Shown piece by piece: positions 10,701-20,625 of a stretch of 64,000 bases of DNA. The stretch lies in the NCBI GenBank assembly GCA_016703665.1, contig JADJBS010000020.1:992001-1056000 (forward strand), written 5' to 3'. Under the pieces are notes generated by a model. It saw nothing but the letters and a program-made list of their open reading frames with translations. It was not told the DNA's origin and did not search any database. Within the stretch, counting starts at the first letter, position 1, and the number at the start of each line of letters is the position of its first letter. This DNA is from Candidatus Defluviibacillus avedoerensis. GTDB taxonomy: Bacteria > Pseudomonadota > Gammaproteobacteria > Burkholderiales > Burkholderiaceae_C. A program made the translations under genes and the position numbers.

Positions 10701-11156
10701 CAGGCTGACTTTGCCAGTCAGGTCCTCCAGATCATCGGGCAAACTGGCGCAAGACCCGACAAGTTAAAGATAGAGCTGACGGAGAGCATGCTGCTGAACG
10801 ATGTGGAGGACATCATCGAAAAGATGAATATCCTGGGCGACAAGGGCATCGGCTTTTCGCTTGATGACTTTGGCACTGGCTATTCATCGCTCAGCCACCT
10901 CAAGCGCCTGCCGTTGACACAGCTCAAAATCGACAAGTCTTTTGTGCGTGACATCCTGACTGACAGCAACGATGCAGCCATTTCCAGAACGGTCATTGCA
11001 CTGGCCTCCGGCCTGGGCTTGGCCGTGGTGGCCGAAGGGGTTGAATCCACTGGGCAACTGGAATTCCTGCAGGCGCACGGTTGCCAGATGTTTCAGGGTT
11101 ACTTGTTTGGAAAACCAGGACCAGCGCGTGATTTACTGCACAAGCAGAAAACATGA
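7722..11156 (+). CDS. Multidomain PAS/GAF/GGDEF/EAL cyclic-di-GMP protein
   Basis: This 1,144-residue cytoplasmic protein has an N-terminal receiver-like region, a PAS domain (about residues 160-270), a GAF domain (about 290-450), a PAS_7-like domain (about 465-575), another PAS domain (about 590-705), then GGDEF and EAL domains. The cyclase motif GGDEF is intact at residues 794-798, preceded by an RQGD inhibitory I-site. The phosphodiesterase motif EAL is intact at 926-928, with DDFGTGYSSL downstream. It may both make and degrade cyclic di-GMP. No membrane segment or signal peptide was seen. The start is uncertain: TTG 7722 or ATG 7746, neither with a strong ribosome site. A related protein lies at 45004-48324. 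Confidence 0.9.
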   Translation: MDNFFSNFMTSSAPDHLSPSVRSVLLAIDDSHRMMALNDALVLSNPQWMMWSANSSDDAVQMLHAKRFDIALVQWTMLDAHTHQIDGLLTDIATLVCIAPGEESSLTTNGELPPFDILVMDPTGAWLLTAALQAESAHRRFLEKRALHRRLQHLALATQQARVVHWHRNIQSGRVEGNASTILGYHGNEGHSDVGRWRLDTHPDDLPLVQSAIEAHLQGKTLTYECEYRMRHRDGHWIWLLSRGNIVERDESGRAVALAGVFMDVTERHEAQEAAQAQHRLIKAISKAQAAFIGTTKTGIAFDGLLEDLLALTQSTFGFVGEALYDANQQPYLQVRACSDIAWDDATRRMFAQRHTQALEFRNLKTLFGAALTTMAPVIANRPATDPRSGGLPAGHPPLTAFLGIPIQFSGLLVGMVGLANRPAGYSEATLQFIQPLCQTIGQLVLAKRAQAEKAQAVNLLQTTLDSMSEGILTLDAQSGVTVYNQRLLDLLDLPAGLMTQGVTGEDIVRYQRARGDFVNGLEVTDPIAKAQLEKDNLMGLPPRYLRQTLSGKTLEIKTRNLPAGGLVRTFSDVTHFVQSQSALRESEQRFRSLTELSADWYWEQDAEFRFVRVDGDYKTSSVMRREDYVGRTRWESGLTGVSELEWDLHRKKLYAHEVFHNFEVQRQDPAGEIRWAAISGTPIFSPDGIFTGYRGVGTDITARKLAEIETNRLAFFDPLTGLPNRRLLLDRLNQALAHASRSQQIGALYFIDLDNFKDLNDTLGHDVGDQLLKQVAERLIHCVRQGDTVARLGGDEFVLMLERMGETLDEVLIDARDIGEKVLRVLNAAYRLVGREHYSTPSIGVALFNEQTRDVDELLKRADLAMYQAKAAGRNTLRFFDPEMQRSAALRAEMVQDLRDSQQNKELFLVYQGIVDVQGQLVGAEALLRWQHPMRGLVMPLDFIPLAEQTGLILGIGSWVIEAACTQLVAWANQAATAHMTLSVNVSARQFRQADFASQVLQIIGQTGARPDKLKIELTESMLLNDVEDIIEKMNILGDKGIGFSLDDFGTGYSSLSHLKRLPLTQLKIDKSFVRDILTDSNDAAISRTVIALASGLGLAVVAEGVESTGQLEFLQAHGCQMFQGYLFGKPGPARDLLHKQKT

Positions 11157-11191
11157 TTTTCCCGGCCGCCATGCTGCGACAATCCTGCCCC

Positions 11192-12040
11192 ATGAGTTCC
11201 ACCTATATCTTGACCCTGTCCTGTCCTGACCGCACGGGCATTGTTCACGCTGTGTCCGGCTTCCTGCTGGAGCGCGGCGGCAACATCGAAGAAGCAGCCC
11301 AGTACAACGACCACGGAACCGGCCTGTTCTTCATGCGCGTACAGTTTGCCTGTGGCCAATTGAATGAGGCCGACCTGCAACGTCAGCTGGGCCTGTTCGC
11401 CGAGGGCTTTCAGATGAACTGGAAGCTGCATGCCACCGCCCAACCCATGCGTACAGTGCTGCTGGTCAGCAAGAAAGGCCACTGCCTGAACGACCTGTTG
11501 TTTCGCTGGAAGAGCGGCCTGCTACCGTTGGACATACGCGCAATCATCAGCAATCACCGAGACTTTTATCAGCTGGCCGCCAGTTACAACGTGCCCTTTC
11601 ATCACCTGCCTGTGACGGCCGCTACCAAAGCCCAGGTTGAAGCCCGGCAGTTTGAAATCATCGAAAGCGAAAGCGCCGAACTGGTCGTTCTCGCGCGCTA
11701 CATGCAAATCCTGAGCGACGACCTGTGCCGCAAGTTGGCTGGGCGGGCCATCAATATCCACCACAGCTTCTTGCCCAGCTTCAAAGGGGCCAAGCCCTAC
11801 TATCAGGCGCATGAGCGGGGTGTCAAACTGATTGGTGCGACCGCCCACTATGTGACTGCGGACCTGGACGAAGGCCCGATCATCGAACAGGACGTGGCCC
11901 GTGCAGACCACAGCAAGACCGTGGAAGATCTGACAGCCATGGGGCGTGACACCGAAAGCCAGGTGCTGGCCCGCGCCGTCAAGTGGCACAGTGAGCACAG
12001 GGTGCTGCTGAACGGGCACAAGACGGTGATCTTTAAATAA
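11192..12040 (+). CDS. purU: Formyltetrahydrofolate deformylase
   Basis: PurU hydrolyses 10-formyltetrahydrofolate to tetrahydrofolate and formate, balancing one-carbon pools and supplying formate. The 282-residue protein has an N-terminal ACT domain (SCPDRTGIVHAVSGFLLERG) and a C-terminal formyltransferase fold with the active-site segments NIHHSFLPSFKGA and HYVTADLDEGPII. Length is normal for the family. The open frame extends to 11153, but ATG 11192 gives the standard PurU start, MSSTYILTLSCPDRTG. It follows the GGDEF/EAL gene by 35 bases and is followed 9 bases later by a LysR gene, so the pair is probably cotranscribed. Confidence 0.95.
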   Translation: MSSTYILTLSCPDRTGIVHAVSGFLLERGGNIEEAAQYNDHGTGLFFMRVQFACGQLNEADLQRQLGLFAEGFQMNWKLHATAQPMRTVLLVSKKGHCLNDLLFRWKSGLLPLDIRAIISNHRDFYQLAASYNVPFHHLPVTAATKAQVEARQFEIIESESAELVVLARYMQILSDDLCRKLAGRAINIHHSFLPSFKGAKPYYQAHERGVKLIGATAHYVTADLDEGPIIEQDVARADHSKTVEDLTAMGRDTESQVLARAVKWHSEHRVLLNGHKTVIFK

Positions 12041-12049
12041 GGGGGCAAC

Positions 12050-12970
12050 ATGGCGAGCGCTGCAATTGGGCCGGTTGGAAGTGCACCAGTTGGTATGGGG
12101 GGAGCCAGACGCATACCCCCCATTCAGTGCTTGGTGACATTTGAGGCCTTGGCGCGCCTGCGCAGCGTTACTCTGGCTGCCGAGGAACTCTGCGTCACCC
12201 CCAGTGCCGTGAGCCATCGTGTCAAACAACTGGAGGACGCCATCGGTACCAAGCTGTTTGGACGCGCCGATTTCTCCTTGACCAGTGACGGCAGTGAATA
12301 CCTGGCGCACGTGCGGGAAGGGCTTTCAATACTTGAGCGATTCCCTGGCAAGGACAGCTCTCAAACCAAGCGCAAGATCAAGCTGGCGGTAACGCCGACC
12401 TTCAGCCGCTCCATTCTGATGCCACGCCTGCGGCATTTTATTGACCGTTACCCTGAGATCGACATCACGCTGCAGGTGAGCATCCCGCTACTGGACGTGG
12501 AGGCAGAGGACGCGGACTTGACTATTCGATTTGGCACGGGTCGTTACGCCGATGTGGAACATGTCTGCCTGATGACAGATGAAGTCACGCCGCTGGCATC
12601 GCCAGACTACCTTGAACAGCATGGCCCGTTTGACAGCATCGAATCCCTGCGGATGGCCAAGCTCCTCAAAAGCCCACTAGAGCCCTGGCGCACCTGGTTT
12701 CTGGCGCACGGCATGGACCACCTCGACTCGCAGGACGGTTCCACCTTCAATGACATTGGCCTGATGTGCGACGCGGCAGCACAGGGTCTGGGCATTGGGC
12801 TTGTCCGCCTGAAACTGGCTGTTCCGTGGATGGAGCGCGGCAGCTTGGTGCGGGTTTCGCCTCGCTCGGTGCCCAGCCCACATGCCCACTACCTGTGCTG
12901 GCGCACAGGGACAATGGATCGCTGGGAATGCGCAGCCTTTGCTGAGTGGCTCAAAAGCAGCCTGGTCTGA
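12050..12970 (+). CDS. GcvA-like LysR-family transcriptional regulator
   Basis: This 306-residue LysR protein has its winged helix at about residues 31-65 (LAAEELCVTPSAVSHRVKQL) and the GcvA/AmpR-type effector domain (ADLTIRFGTGRYADV). A strong GGGGG ribosome site lies four bases before ATG 12050. It is 9 bases from purU and just upstream of glcD, so it may respond to a C1/C2 metabolite (glycine, glycolate or glyoxylate) and act on glcD; that is inference from position. The first 20 residues, rich in Gly and Ala, precede the usual family start and may be dispensable. Confidence 0.85.
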   Translation: MASAAIGPVGSAPVGMGGARRIPPIQCLVTFEALARLRSVTLAAEELCVTPSAVSHRVKQLEDAIGTKLFGRADFSLTSDGSEYLAHVREGLSILERFPGKDSSQTKRKIKLAVTPTFSRSILMPRLRHFIDRYPEIDITLQVSIPLLDVEAEDADLTIRFGTGRYADVEHVCLMTDEVTPLASPDYLEQHGPFDSIESLRMAKLLKSPLEPWRTWFLAHGMDHLDSQDGSTFNDIGLMCDAAAQGLGIGLVRLKLAVPWMERGSLVRVSPRSVPSPHAHYLCWRTGTMDRWECAAFAEWLKSSLV

Positions 12971-13076
12971 AGTGTTTTCAAACTGCATCGTCAAATTGCT
13001 CAAACCACGTCCAGCCAAGCTGCACTAAAGTCAAACCCCATCCGCACCACCTGCCCTATCCGAAAGCTGTTTGACC

Positions 13077-14572
13077 ATGAATGCTTCCTCTGTCAGCCAT
13101 TCACTATCAAAATCAGAGCTACAAACCAAGGTAGTTAATGCCATAACAGCCCATTTACCTTCACATTCTGTGCTCTGGACACCTGAAGACACGGTGCCTT
13201 ACGAATGCGATGGGCTGACAGCCTATCGCCAGCGTCCGCTGGTCGTGGCCTGCCCGAAACCTACGAGCAGGTGCAGGCCGTGTTGCAGGCCTGCCATGCC
13301 CTTAACGTGCCCGTGGTGGCGCGCGGTGCCGGCACGGGTTTGTCGGGCGGTGCCATGCCACATGCGGGAGGCGTGACGCTGTCCATGGCGCGATTCAACC
13401 GAATCCTCAAGATGGACTCTGCACAGCCGCACGGCGGTGGTGCAATGCGGTGTACGCAACCTGGCCATAAGTGAAGCCGCTGCTCCGCTGGGTCTGTACT
13501 ACGCTCCCGACCCCAGCAGCCAGATTGCATGCACCATTGGTGGCAACGTGGCCGAAAACTCGGGCGGCGTTCATTGCCTGAAATACGGTTTGACCTTGCA
13601 CAACGTGCTCAAGGTCAAGGGCTTCACCATCGAAGGTGATGCTGTTGAATTTGGCAGCGATGCGCTGGATACTGCGGGCTTTGACTTGCTGCCGTTGATC
13701 GTGGGCAGCGAAGGCATGCTCGCCGTGATCACCGAGGTCACGGTCAAATTAGTACCCAAACCACAACTGGCGCGCTGCATCATGGCCAGCTTTGATGATC
13801 TGCGCAAAGCGGACGCGAAGCCGTGGCCGATGTGATTGCTAAGGGCATCATCCCTGCCGGGTTGGAGATGATGGACAAACCCATGACGGCGGCAGTGGAA
13901 GACTTTTGTCCATGCAGGCTACGACCTGAGCGCTGAAGCCATTTTGCTTTGTGAGAGCGACGGCACGCCAGAGGAAGTGGCCGAAGAAATCGAACGCATG
14001 AGCACTGTGCTGCGCAACGCTGGCGCGACGGCCATCCCGGTCAGCCGTGACGAAACCGGAGCGTATGAAGTTCTGAGCGCCGAAAAATGCCTTCCCCTGC
14101 CAGCGGCCGCATCAGCCCCGACTACATGTGCATGGACAGCACCATTCCCCGAAAGCGGCTCGCCGACATTTTGCTGGCAATTGCCGAGATGGAGAAGAAG
14201 TACGGCCTACGCTGCGCCAATGTGTTCCACGGCAGGATGGCAACCTCCACCCCCCTTGATCCTCTTCGATGCCAACGACCCCGACCAGTTGCACCGCTGC
14301 GAACTCTTCGGCGCCGACATCCTGAAACCAGTGTGGCCATGGGGGGCACGGTGACCGGCGAGCACGGCGTGGGGGTGGAAAAGCTCAACAGCATGTGCGT
14401 GCAGTTTGCGCCGGAAGAGAACGAACAGATGTTTGGGGTAAAAAGGGCCTTCGACGCGGCAGGCTTGCTAAACCCAGGCAAGGTTATCCCTACCTTGCAC
14501 CGGTGTGCAGAGTATGGCAAGGAACTGGTGCGCGGAGGTAGGCTACCATTTCCAGATCTTCCTCGATATTAG
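13077..14572 (+). CDS. glcD: Glycolate/D-lactate oxidase FAD subunit GlcD, many frameshifts
   Basis: GlcD is the FAD-binding subunit of glycolate oxidase. The family signature is present in pieces: ARGAGTGLSGGAMPHAGG and QIACTIGGNVAENSGGVHC (FAD_binding_4), IVGSEGMLAVITEVTVK, then GGTVTGEHGVGVEKL (FAD-oxidase C) and the normal C terminus LPFPDLPRY. These pieces fall in alternating frames, with changes near 13257, 13440, 13815, 13905, 14090, 14235 and 14330. Amino-acid conservation within each piece is good, which argues for sequence error rather than old decay. Partner subunits glcE and glcF do not follow; an acyltransferase begins 9 bases after the stop. Confidence 0.85.
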
Positions 14573-14580
14573 CCACTTGA

Positions 14581-15696
14581 ATGATTTCGCTAAGAATAAA
14601 CCATGAGATCCAGGCACTGCGCGGAATCGCGGTGCTGTTTGTTGTCGTGCAGCATCTGGACGTACTTTTTGGGGCCCCCACCAGTGGACAGTTCTTGGTC
14701 GAGGTTTTTGGGTAGGTGTAGATCTGTTTTTTTGTATTTCTGGCTTCGTAATTGCTAAAGACTTGCTTCCCCGCATAGAAGGGAAAAATGGCACTGAATA
14801 CTGGCGGGAAATTGGTGCTTTCTGGGTACGTCGCCTTTACCGCCTGTCACCATCAGCTTGGATTTGGCTCGCAGTCCCACTGTTACAGACACCGTTTTTT
14901 CAACATTTGCCATTATTCAGTTTCAATCGCGCAAATATCGCTGACGCTGTTTCTGCGGTTTTGCATGTGTCCAATTTTCGATTCCTCAAATGTACGAATG
15001 ACTTCTCTGGCTGCGGCTGGTTTGCGCACTATTGGTCACTGTCCTTAGAAGAGCAGTTTTACTTGATGTTACCTGTAATTTTTTTCTTTTTCAGACGCTT
15101 TCTTGTTCCTGTAATTTTAGTCCTTGTACTGAGCCAACTGTTCTTGGTTCGTACGCAATGGAACGGTTCCCCTGCTGGCATTTATTCGAACCGATGCACT
15201 TCTGCTTGGGGTGCTACTCGCTATGTTTTCCGCATCGGAAACCTAGAAGTGCTCGAACCAAGAATTGACAAGCTACCTTGATTCGTTGCTGCGCCAATGC
15301 TTCTCCGTGTGCCTTGTCGTCACAACGAGGTACGAATCCGTAACCTTGTTCAACGGATTAGCCTCATTATTGTGTGTGTTGATAATTTGGCTTTGCTCCT
15401 TTGATAAAGGATATTTTGTCCAAAATATCCGTTTGAAACGTGGACTGTCTAGGATAGGTGAACGTTCTTACGCAATTTATTTGATTCACATGCCCGCATT
15501 TTGGTTGACCAAGGAAATTTGGTCGCGCTTTATGCCGGATGGTTTTCAATTCGACGGCACATTCAATGTGCGCTTTCTCACAACAGCTTTCGTATTGACG
15601 GCAACTCTCTCCGAGTTAAATCTTCGTCTGGTTGAACGCCCTCTAAGGCGTGTTGGAAAGTTACATTCAGACCGCCTGCTCTTAATAAGAGTCTAG
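14581..15696 (+). CDS. OafA-like membrane acyltransferase A, frameshifted
   Basis: This is an Acyltransferase_3 family integral membrane protein, which transfers acetyl or other acyl groups onto surface polysaccharide sugars. Recognisable parts are the N-terminal EIQALRGIAVLFVVVQHL helix from ATG 14581, VGVDLFFCISGFVIAKDLL, the catalytic-region segment HYWSLSLEEQFYL, and a C-terminal helix with RSYAIYLIHMPAFWL. They lie in different frames, with changes near 14711, 15190 and 15250. The DNA is notably AT-rich compared with neighbours (15061-15120 is about 30% G+C by hand count), which suggests horizontal acquisition. It is the first of three acyltransferases in a row. Confidence 0.8.
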
Positions 15697-15726
15697 CTTG
15701 TCTTGGATAACTGGGATCCAGTAGCA

Positions 15727-16789
15727 ATGAATCGGTACTCTCTGATTGATATTCTGCGCGGGTTTGCCGCCCTGCTGGTGGTTTTCTACCATGTGCTGGC
15801 ACACCGAGAGTGGCCAGGCTTCCCAAGCGGTGGCCTGGCGGAACTGCCTAAAACAGGCTGGGTCGGCGTTGACCTGTTCTTTGTGATCAGTGGCTTTGTG
15901 ATCAGCCACACGGCAATGAATGGCTATGCTGGCGGCGGTGACTGGCGACGTGCCTATTTTGAGCGCCGCCTGCGCCGGATTGTGCCGCTTTACATCGCCA
16001 CCATGGCTGCCTACATGTTTCTTGTCAACCCGGAAGTGATTAGATTGGCATGGATGCCGGTGGTGCACATCCTGTCGCACCTGGGCTTTGTGCACAACCT
16101 GTGGCACGAGACCCATGGCAGTATCAATTCCCCGAACTGGTCCGTGGGGCTGGAGATGCAGTTTTATGTGCTGATCGCCATTACGACGCCCTGGATCGCG
16201 CGCAGTCAACTCTGGAAAGTGTTTCTGGTCTGGGCCAGCGTTGGCTTGGCTTGGCGATGGGGCAGCACTTTGGAAATGGTGCCTGGCACCAGCAACCCGA
16301 TGCTGCAGTTCATTTATGCATCGCAACTCCCAGGCACGCTGGATGAATTTGTGTTTGGCATCTCCATTGCAGCTGCTGCACGGTGGGTACTTGAGGTTCA
16401 CCCCACAGCGTCTGAGCGCATGGGCTGCGGGGGCACTCTTGCTCCTCGGTTTGGCCTGTGTCACGGCCGTGCCTGAGGCACAGTACTGGAAGAGCTCTGC
16501 TTCCATTGTTTTCTGGCGCCCTCTGGCCTGCGCAGGCTTTGCCTGTTTGCTCGCCTGCCTGGTGATGCTGCCATTTGATGGCGGCTGGGTCACCCGGCCG
16601 TTTCGCTACCTGGGCGAGATCAGTTACGGCATCTACCTGTGGCACATCCCAGTGTTGTTGACCCTATTGGAGAAAACGCCGTGGCAAGGCAAAACACTTC
16701 TGGCGGGAACCGTCGGATGCACCATCTTCTTGGCAGCGCTTTCGTGGCATGGGTTTGAGAAGCTCTGGATCGGGCAATCCAGGCACTAA
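15727..16789 (+). CDS. OafA-like membrane acyltransferase B, one frameshift
   Basis: A second Acyltransferase_3 protein, about 353 residues if the frame is repaired. It begins MNRYSLIDILRGFAALLVVF at ATG 15727, then shows GWVGVDLFFVISGFVISHTA, ERRLRRIVPLYIATMAAY, and the catalytic-region NWSVGLEMQFYVL. After a frame change near 16385 it continues through membrane helices to RYLGEISYGIYLWHIPVLL and ends FEKLWIGQSRH. The invariant His of the family would be in the first helix (VFYHVLAH). Closely similar in layout to acyltransferase C downstream, so the two probably arose by duplication. Confidence 0.85.
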
Positions 16790-16844
16790 ACCTGCACCTT
16801 AAAGACAGGCTTTACACTCCACGGGCCCCGAACGGAGTTTGTCT

Positions 16845-17916
16845 TTGCAACGTTTTCCACTCATCGATTTGCTCCAGAGCACTGGCTGCACTACTCGTGG
16901 TCTGCTATCACGTGATAGTCCACGCCAATTGGACTGAGTTTCCACCACCGGGCCACTGATGCTCCCGCGCATGGGTTGGATCGGTGTAGATTTGTTTCTC
17001 GTCATCAGCGGCTTCGTCATTGGCAAGACTGCCATCGAGTCCTTCACCCGAAATCCTGATGGATGGCGAAGCCTGTACATCGAGCGCAGGTTCAGAAGAA
17101 TTGCACCACTCCATATTGCCACCGTATTTCTGTATGCGCTGCTCATTAGCCCCCAGATTCTGACGTTGGGCGGTGATTCTGTATTTCACCTGTTCAGCCA
17201 TGTCTTCTTCATCCACAACTTGTTCCCTTCGACGTATGGATCAATCAATGGTGTGAACTGGTCTGTGGCGCTTGAAATGCAGTTTTACATGTTGGTCGCC
17301 TTGTCCACCTTGGTTGGCTCGCACAAACTGGCTGCGAGTGATGATGGTGTGGGGTGGTATTGCCATCACCTGGCGGTATGCCACAACAGTCGTCTACGTT
17401 CCCACGGTGGCCCCAGTGCACAACCAAATAGTGGCAGCCACTATGCTTCCGGGCACCATCGATCAGTTCGTCATGGGCATTTGCCTTGCAAAACTGAGTA
17501 TCGATGGCAGGTTGTCATTCACGCTCAAGCGATTTTTTCTATGGACAGCTGCAGCAATCATCTTGCTGACAGTCTCACGGGAAACCTTCGCTCCTCGCTC
17601 TGCGTACTGGTACTTTCCGCCAATGATCTGGTTTTGGCGGACGCTGGTATCAGCTGCATTTGCTGCCTTGCTCGGTGTTTTCATCATGATCCCCTATTCC
17701 GGCGGATGGCTTACCAAGCCCTTTCGATACCTCGGTGAAATCAGTTATGGCATTTACTTATGGCACCTCCCAGTTCTGATTTCCTTGATCGCTCACACGC
17801 CTTGGCGTGGTGCGAGTCTGCTGAAGGCCACCTTGATTGGAACGGTTGCACTTTCGGCGCTCTCATGGCATGGATTCGAAAAGCTCTGGATGAATTCGAA
17901 AACAAATCGTGCTTAA
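16845..17916 (+). CDS. OafA-like membrane acyltransferase C, frameshifted
   Basis: A third Acyltransferase_3 protein, closely similar in pattern to B: LQRFPLIDLL at the start, ALAALLVVCYHVIVHANWT, GWIGVDLFLVISGFVIGKT, ERRFRRIAPLHIATVFLY, NWSVALEMQFYMLVAL and RYLGEISYGIYLWHLPVLI. Frame changes occur near 16876, 16960 and 17345. The start is uncertain: TTG 16845 has GGAG seven bases upstream, and an ATG may have been lost to an indel. It ends overlapping the DUF2142 gene by 8 bases. Probable role is O-acylation of a surface glycan. Confidence 0.8.
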
Positions 17917-19260
17917 CCTATCCCGTCATTCCTTCTCCAGTAGTTCGCCAGCTGATAGCTCCAAACGGGAGGCTTGGCGTTGGCTGATTGCATATTTAAC
18001 TTTGCTGTGCCTTGGATTGACGGTTGCAGTCAGACAGCCTCCCTTTTACATACCGGACGAAGGCGCCCATGTTCTCAGGGCATATGAGGTTAGCCGCCTG
18101 CATATAGTCAACGCTCGCGGCTCGGTTGGAACAAACATGCCATGCCGCGACTACGCAGTCGTCGCGACCAAGTATCACTTGATCGCCTGGGCTCAAACAA
18201 AGTCAACGGCAGAGCAGCATCTCCCAGATTGCACGACAAACACAAGAAATACGGCAGGCGCGTACTCATTCAACTCCTATATTCCCGCGGCTCTCGCCAT
18301 GCGGGTGGCCGAGTTTCTAGAGGCGACCGTTGAACACAGACTGATTGCATCACGCGCCGCCAGTCTTCTTGTTTGGATAACCCTGATATTCGTTGCCCTG
18401 CGTGGCCTGCGTAGTGGAATGATGTTAATGAGCTGCCTTGCATTGCTTCCATCATTCTTTTGGCAACTGGCTGCGGTATCAGCCGATGGCGCCACGTTGG
18501 CGGCTTGTTTAATTTATGTCTTGATTGTCCTGAGAAGCCTTCAAACTGCACAAGTGCTTCGCGCAGTGTGTTGACGCAATTGCTTCTTGTCGCGACTCTG
18601 ATAGGTTCAAGCAAAGGGGTTTATGTACCGCTTTGCTTGTTCTCATTTGCGCTATGGAACCAAGTACGCACTCACAATACAATTTTCAAGCTCGCATTGT
18701 TGTCCCTACCTACAGTGGCGTGTCTTATTGTTTTTGTTTTTTTTGCAGGACTTGCAGACCCTTCATTGGTCTATCTTGGAAATGGAGCAAATCCCGCTTT
18801 GCAAATCGAGCATGTATTGAGACATCCATTGCGATACATGGGAACCGTGTTTGGGAGCATTGGCGACTCCATGAACATTGGATTTATTTCGCCAAGTTAT
18901 GCCATTCCCAATACTGGAAGAGGCTTCGGCATTACAGTGTTCGCGTTGCTGTCTTGCGGCACGTTGATGATGTTCAGTAGTTTTGAGGCAAACCGAAAGA
19001 TTCGCTTATTAGCCGCGGCAATCGCATTCATCCTGTGTATTGCCGTTTGTTTGCCCCTTTACCTTACCTACAATCCTGTGGCCCAAAACTTTATCTTAGG
19101 TTTGCAGTCCCGCTATTTCCTACCGATCCTTCCAATGATGTTCATCGCCTTGGCCTTTGATTCGACTAAGGTTGATTGGGTGAGAAAGCGCAGTTATGCC
19201 CGCTGGGCGCCCCTACTACCGCTTGCGGGCCTGTTCTTGGCACGCATCAATATCCCTTGA
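17909..19260 (+). CDS. DUF2142 membrane protein, probable surface-glycan transferase, frameshifted
   Basis: This protein of about 450 residues is a polytopic membrane protein of the DUF2142 family. The first loop carries PPFYIPDEGAHVLRAYEVS, the family's conserved acidic motif after the first helix, and the end has LGLQSRYFLPILPMMFIAL. DUF2142 proteins resemble GT-C lipid-linked glycosyltransferases, and are often next to flippases and GT2 enzymes, as here. A single frame change lies near 18565. The start is GTG 17909, overlapping the preceding acyltransferase. Function as a periplasmic sugar transferase is inference from fold class and neighbours. Confidence 0.75.
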
Positions 19261-19359
19261 ATAGCTAGATCTACCTGATTTGCGATTCGAGTTGACACCG
19301 TCGAAGAATAGTCAAATGCCGCACGACCCCGTTAACCCATTTTTTCGTTTTTACAAGTT

Positions 19360-19710
19360 ATGACATTTGCAGTCACTGCGCTCACCGTCCTATGTGTCAT
19401 CGGTATCTCGCTAGGACAGATGCTGTTCAAAAAGGCAGCGTTGATGTTGCCTGCCCAGCCAAGCATGCTAGATTGGCTTTTGAACACTTGGTTAATCGCC
19501 GCTTTAGTCCTATATGGCGTCACCACATTAGCTTGGGTTTGGGTTTTACGGGTAGCTCCATTGCATTTGGCCTATCCTTTTATGGGTCTTGCGTTTGTCA
19601 TCGTTCCCATTCTCGGTGCAATTTTCCTGTACGAGCCAATTGCATGGCAGACGATTGCCGGAGGGGCGCTGATTCTGGCTGGCATTGCCCTGGCCTCAAG
19701 CGCCGGTTGA
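19360..19710 (+). CDS. EmrE/EamA-fold small membrane protein, likely lipid-sugar flippase subunit
   Basis: The 116-residue protein has four predicted helices and the EmrE-like pattern: an N-terminal helix with GISLGQMLFKKAAL, then LYGVTTLAWVWVLRVAPLHLAYP and a last pair with LGAIFLYEPIAWQTIAGGALILAGI. This matches ArnE/EmrE-type transporters that flip undecaprenyl-phosphate-linked sugars. It precedes the GT2 gene by 17 bases. Its position between DUF2142 and GT2 genes suggests it substitutes for GtrA as flippase in a surface-sugar modification module. It reads without frame breaks. A drug-efflux role is less likely given the neighbours. Confidence 0.75.
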   Translation: MTFAVTALTVLCVIGISLGQMLFKKAALMLPAQPSMLDWLLNTWLIAALVLYGVTTLAWVWVLRVAPLHLAYPFMGLAFVIVPILGAIFLYEPIAWQTIAGGALILAGIALASSAG

Positions 19711-19727
19711 TTTGGGGAGAGTTCTGA

Positions 19728-20625
19728 ATGCTTCGAATCGCCGTTGCCATCCCATGCCATCGCGTGACCCAGCATGTGCTGGAGGTTATCCGCCAGATAC
19801 CACCGAGGTCGTCTGCATTTATGCGGTGGATGATGCGTGCCCAGACCACAGTGGTCAGTGGATTACCCAGCATTGCACCGACCCCAGAGTAAAAGTCCTG
19901 ACGCATGAAAAGAACCAGGGGGTCGGAGGCGCAGTGATGACAGGGTATCGGCAGGCGATTTCAGACGGCATGGATATCGTCGTCAAGATCGATGGCGACG
20001 GACAGATGAACCCCGCCTTGTTGCCATTGTTTGTTCGACCCATCCGAGCGGGCATTGCCGACTACACCAAGGGCAACCGATTTTTCCGTCCAGAGTCTTT
20101 GCGTGGCATGCCAGCCATCCGACTGATTGGCAATGCAGGTTTGTCGTTCATGACCAAACTGAGTTGCGGCTATTGGTCGATCATGGACCCAACCAATGGC
20201 TACACCGCCATTCACACCAGTTTGCTCAAGGAGTTGCCGCTTGACAAGATCGAGAAGCGGTACTTCTTTGAAACGGACATGCTGTTCCGCTTGAACACCC
20301 TGCGCGCCGTGGTCAAAGATGTACCAATGGACAGCGTCTATGCCGACGAAACCTCTGGGCTGAGTGTCTCCAAAGTTCTGCCGGAGTTTCTCTCCAAGCA
20401 CATCAGTCGTCTGGGGCGGCGTTATTTCTACAACTACTTCTTGCGTGATTTCAACCTCGGTTCGATTTACAGCATCTTTGCTGCACTTTTCCTACTTGGG
20501 CCCTGCCAATATTCATCGGCATGCAGTTCTTGATTGCGTTTCTACACCATGATGTCAGCAGCGTCCCCAACGAGCCACTTCATCCGCTGCTAGCTCAGGA
20601 TACGATCAACTCGGACCCTGTCTAG
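19728..20625 (+). CDS. GT2 polyprenyl-phosphate glycosyltransferase, frameshifted
   Basis: A family 2 glycosyltransferase of the DPM1/GtrB type, which charges polyprenyl phosphate with a sugar on the cytoplasmic face. The N terminus MLRIAVAIPCHRVTQHV starts at ATG 19728. After a frame change near 19803 come YAVDDACPD, NQGVGGAVMTGYRQA and KIDGDGQMNP, the nucleotide-sugar and metal (DGDG) motif. A second change near 20500 restores a C-terminal membrane hairpin (LPIFIGMQFLIAFL) and a stop at 20623-20625. The stop overlaps that of the opposing uvrA gene. Together with the EmrE-like and DUF2142 genes it forms a plausible three-part glycan-decoration set. Confidence 0.82.
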
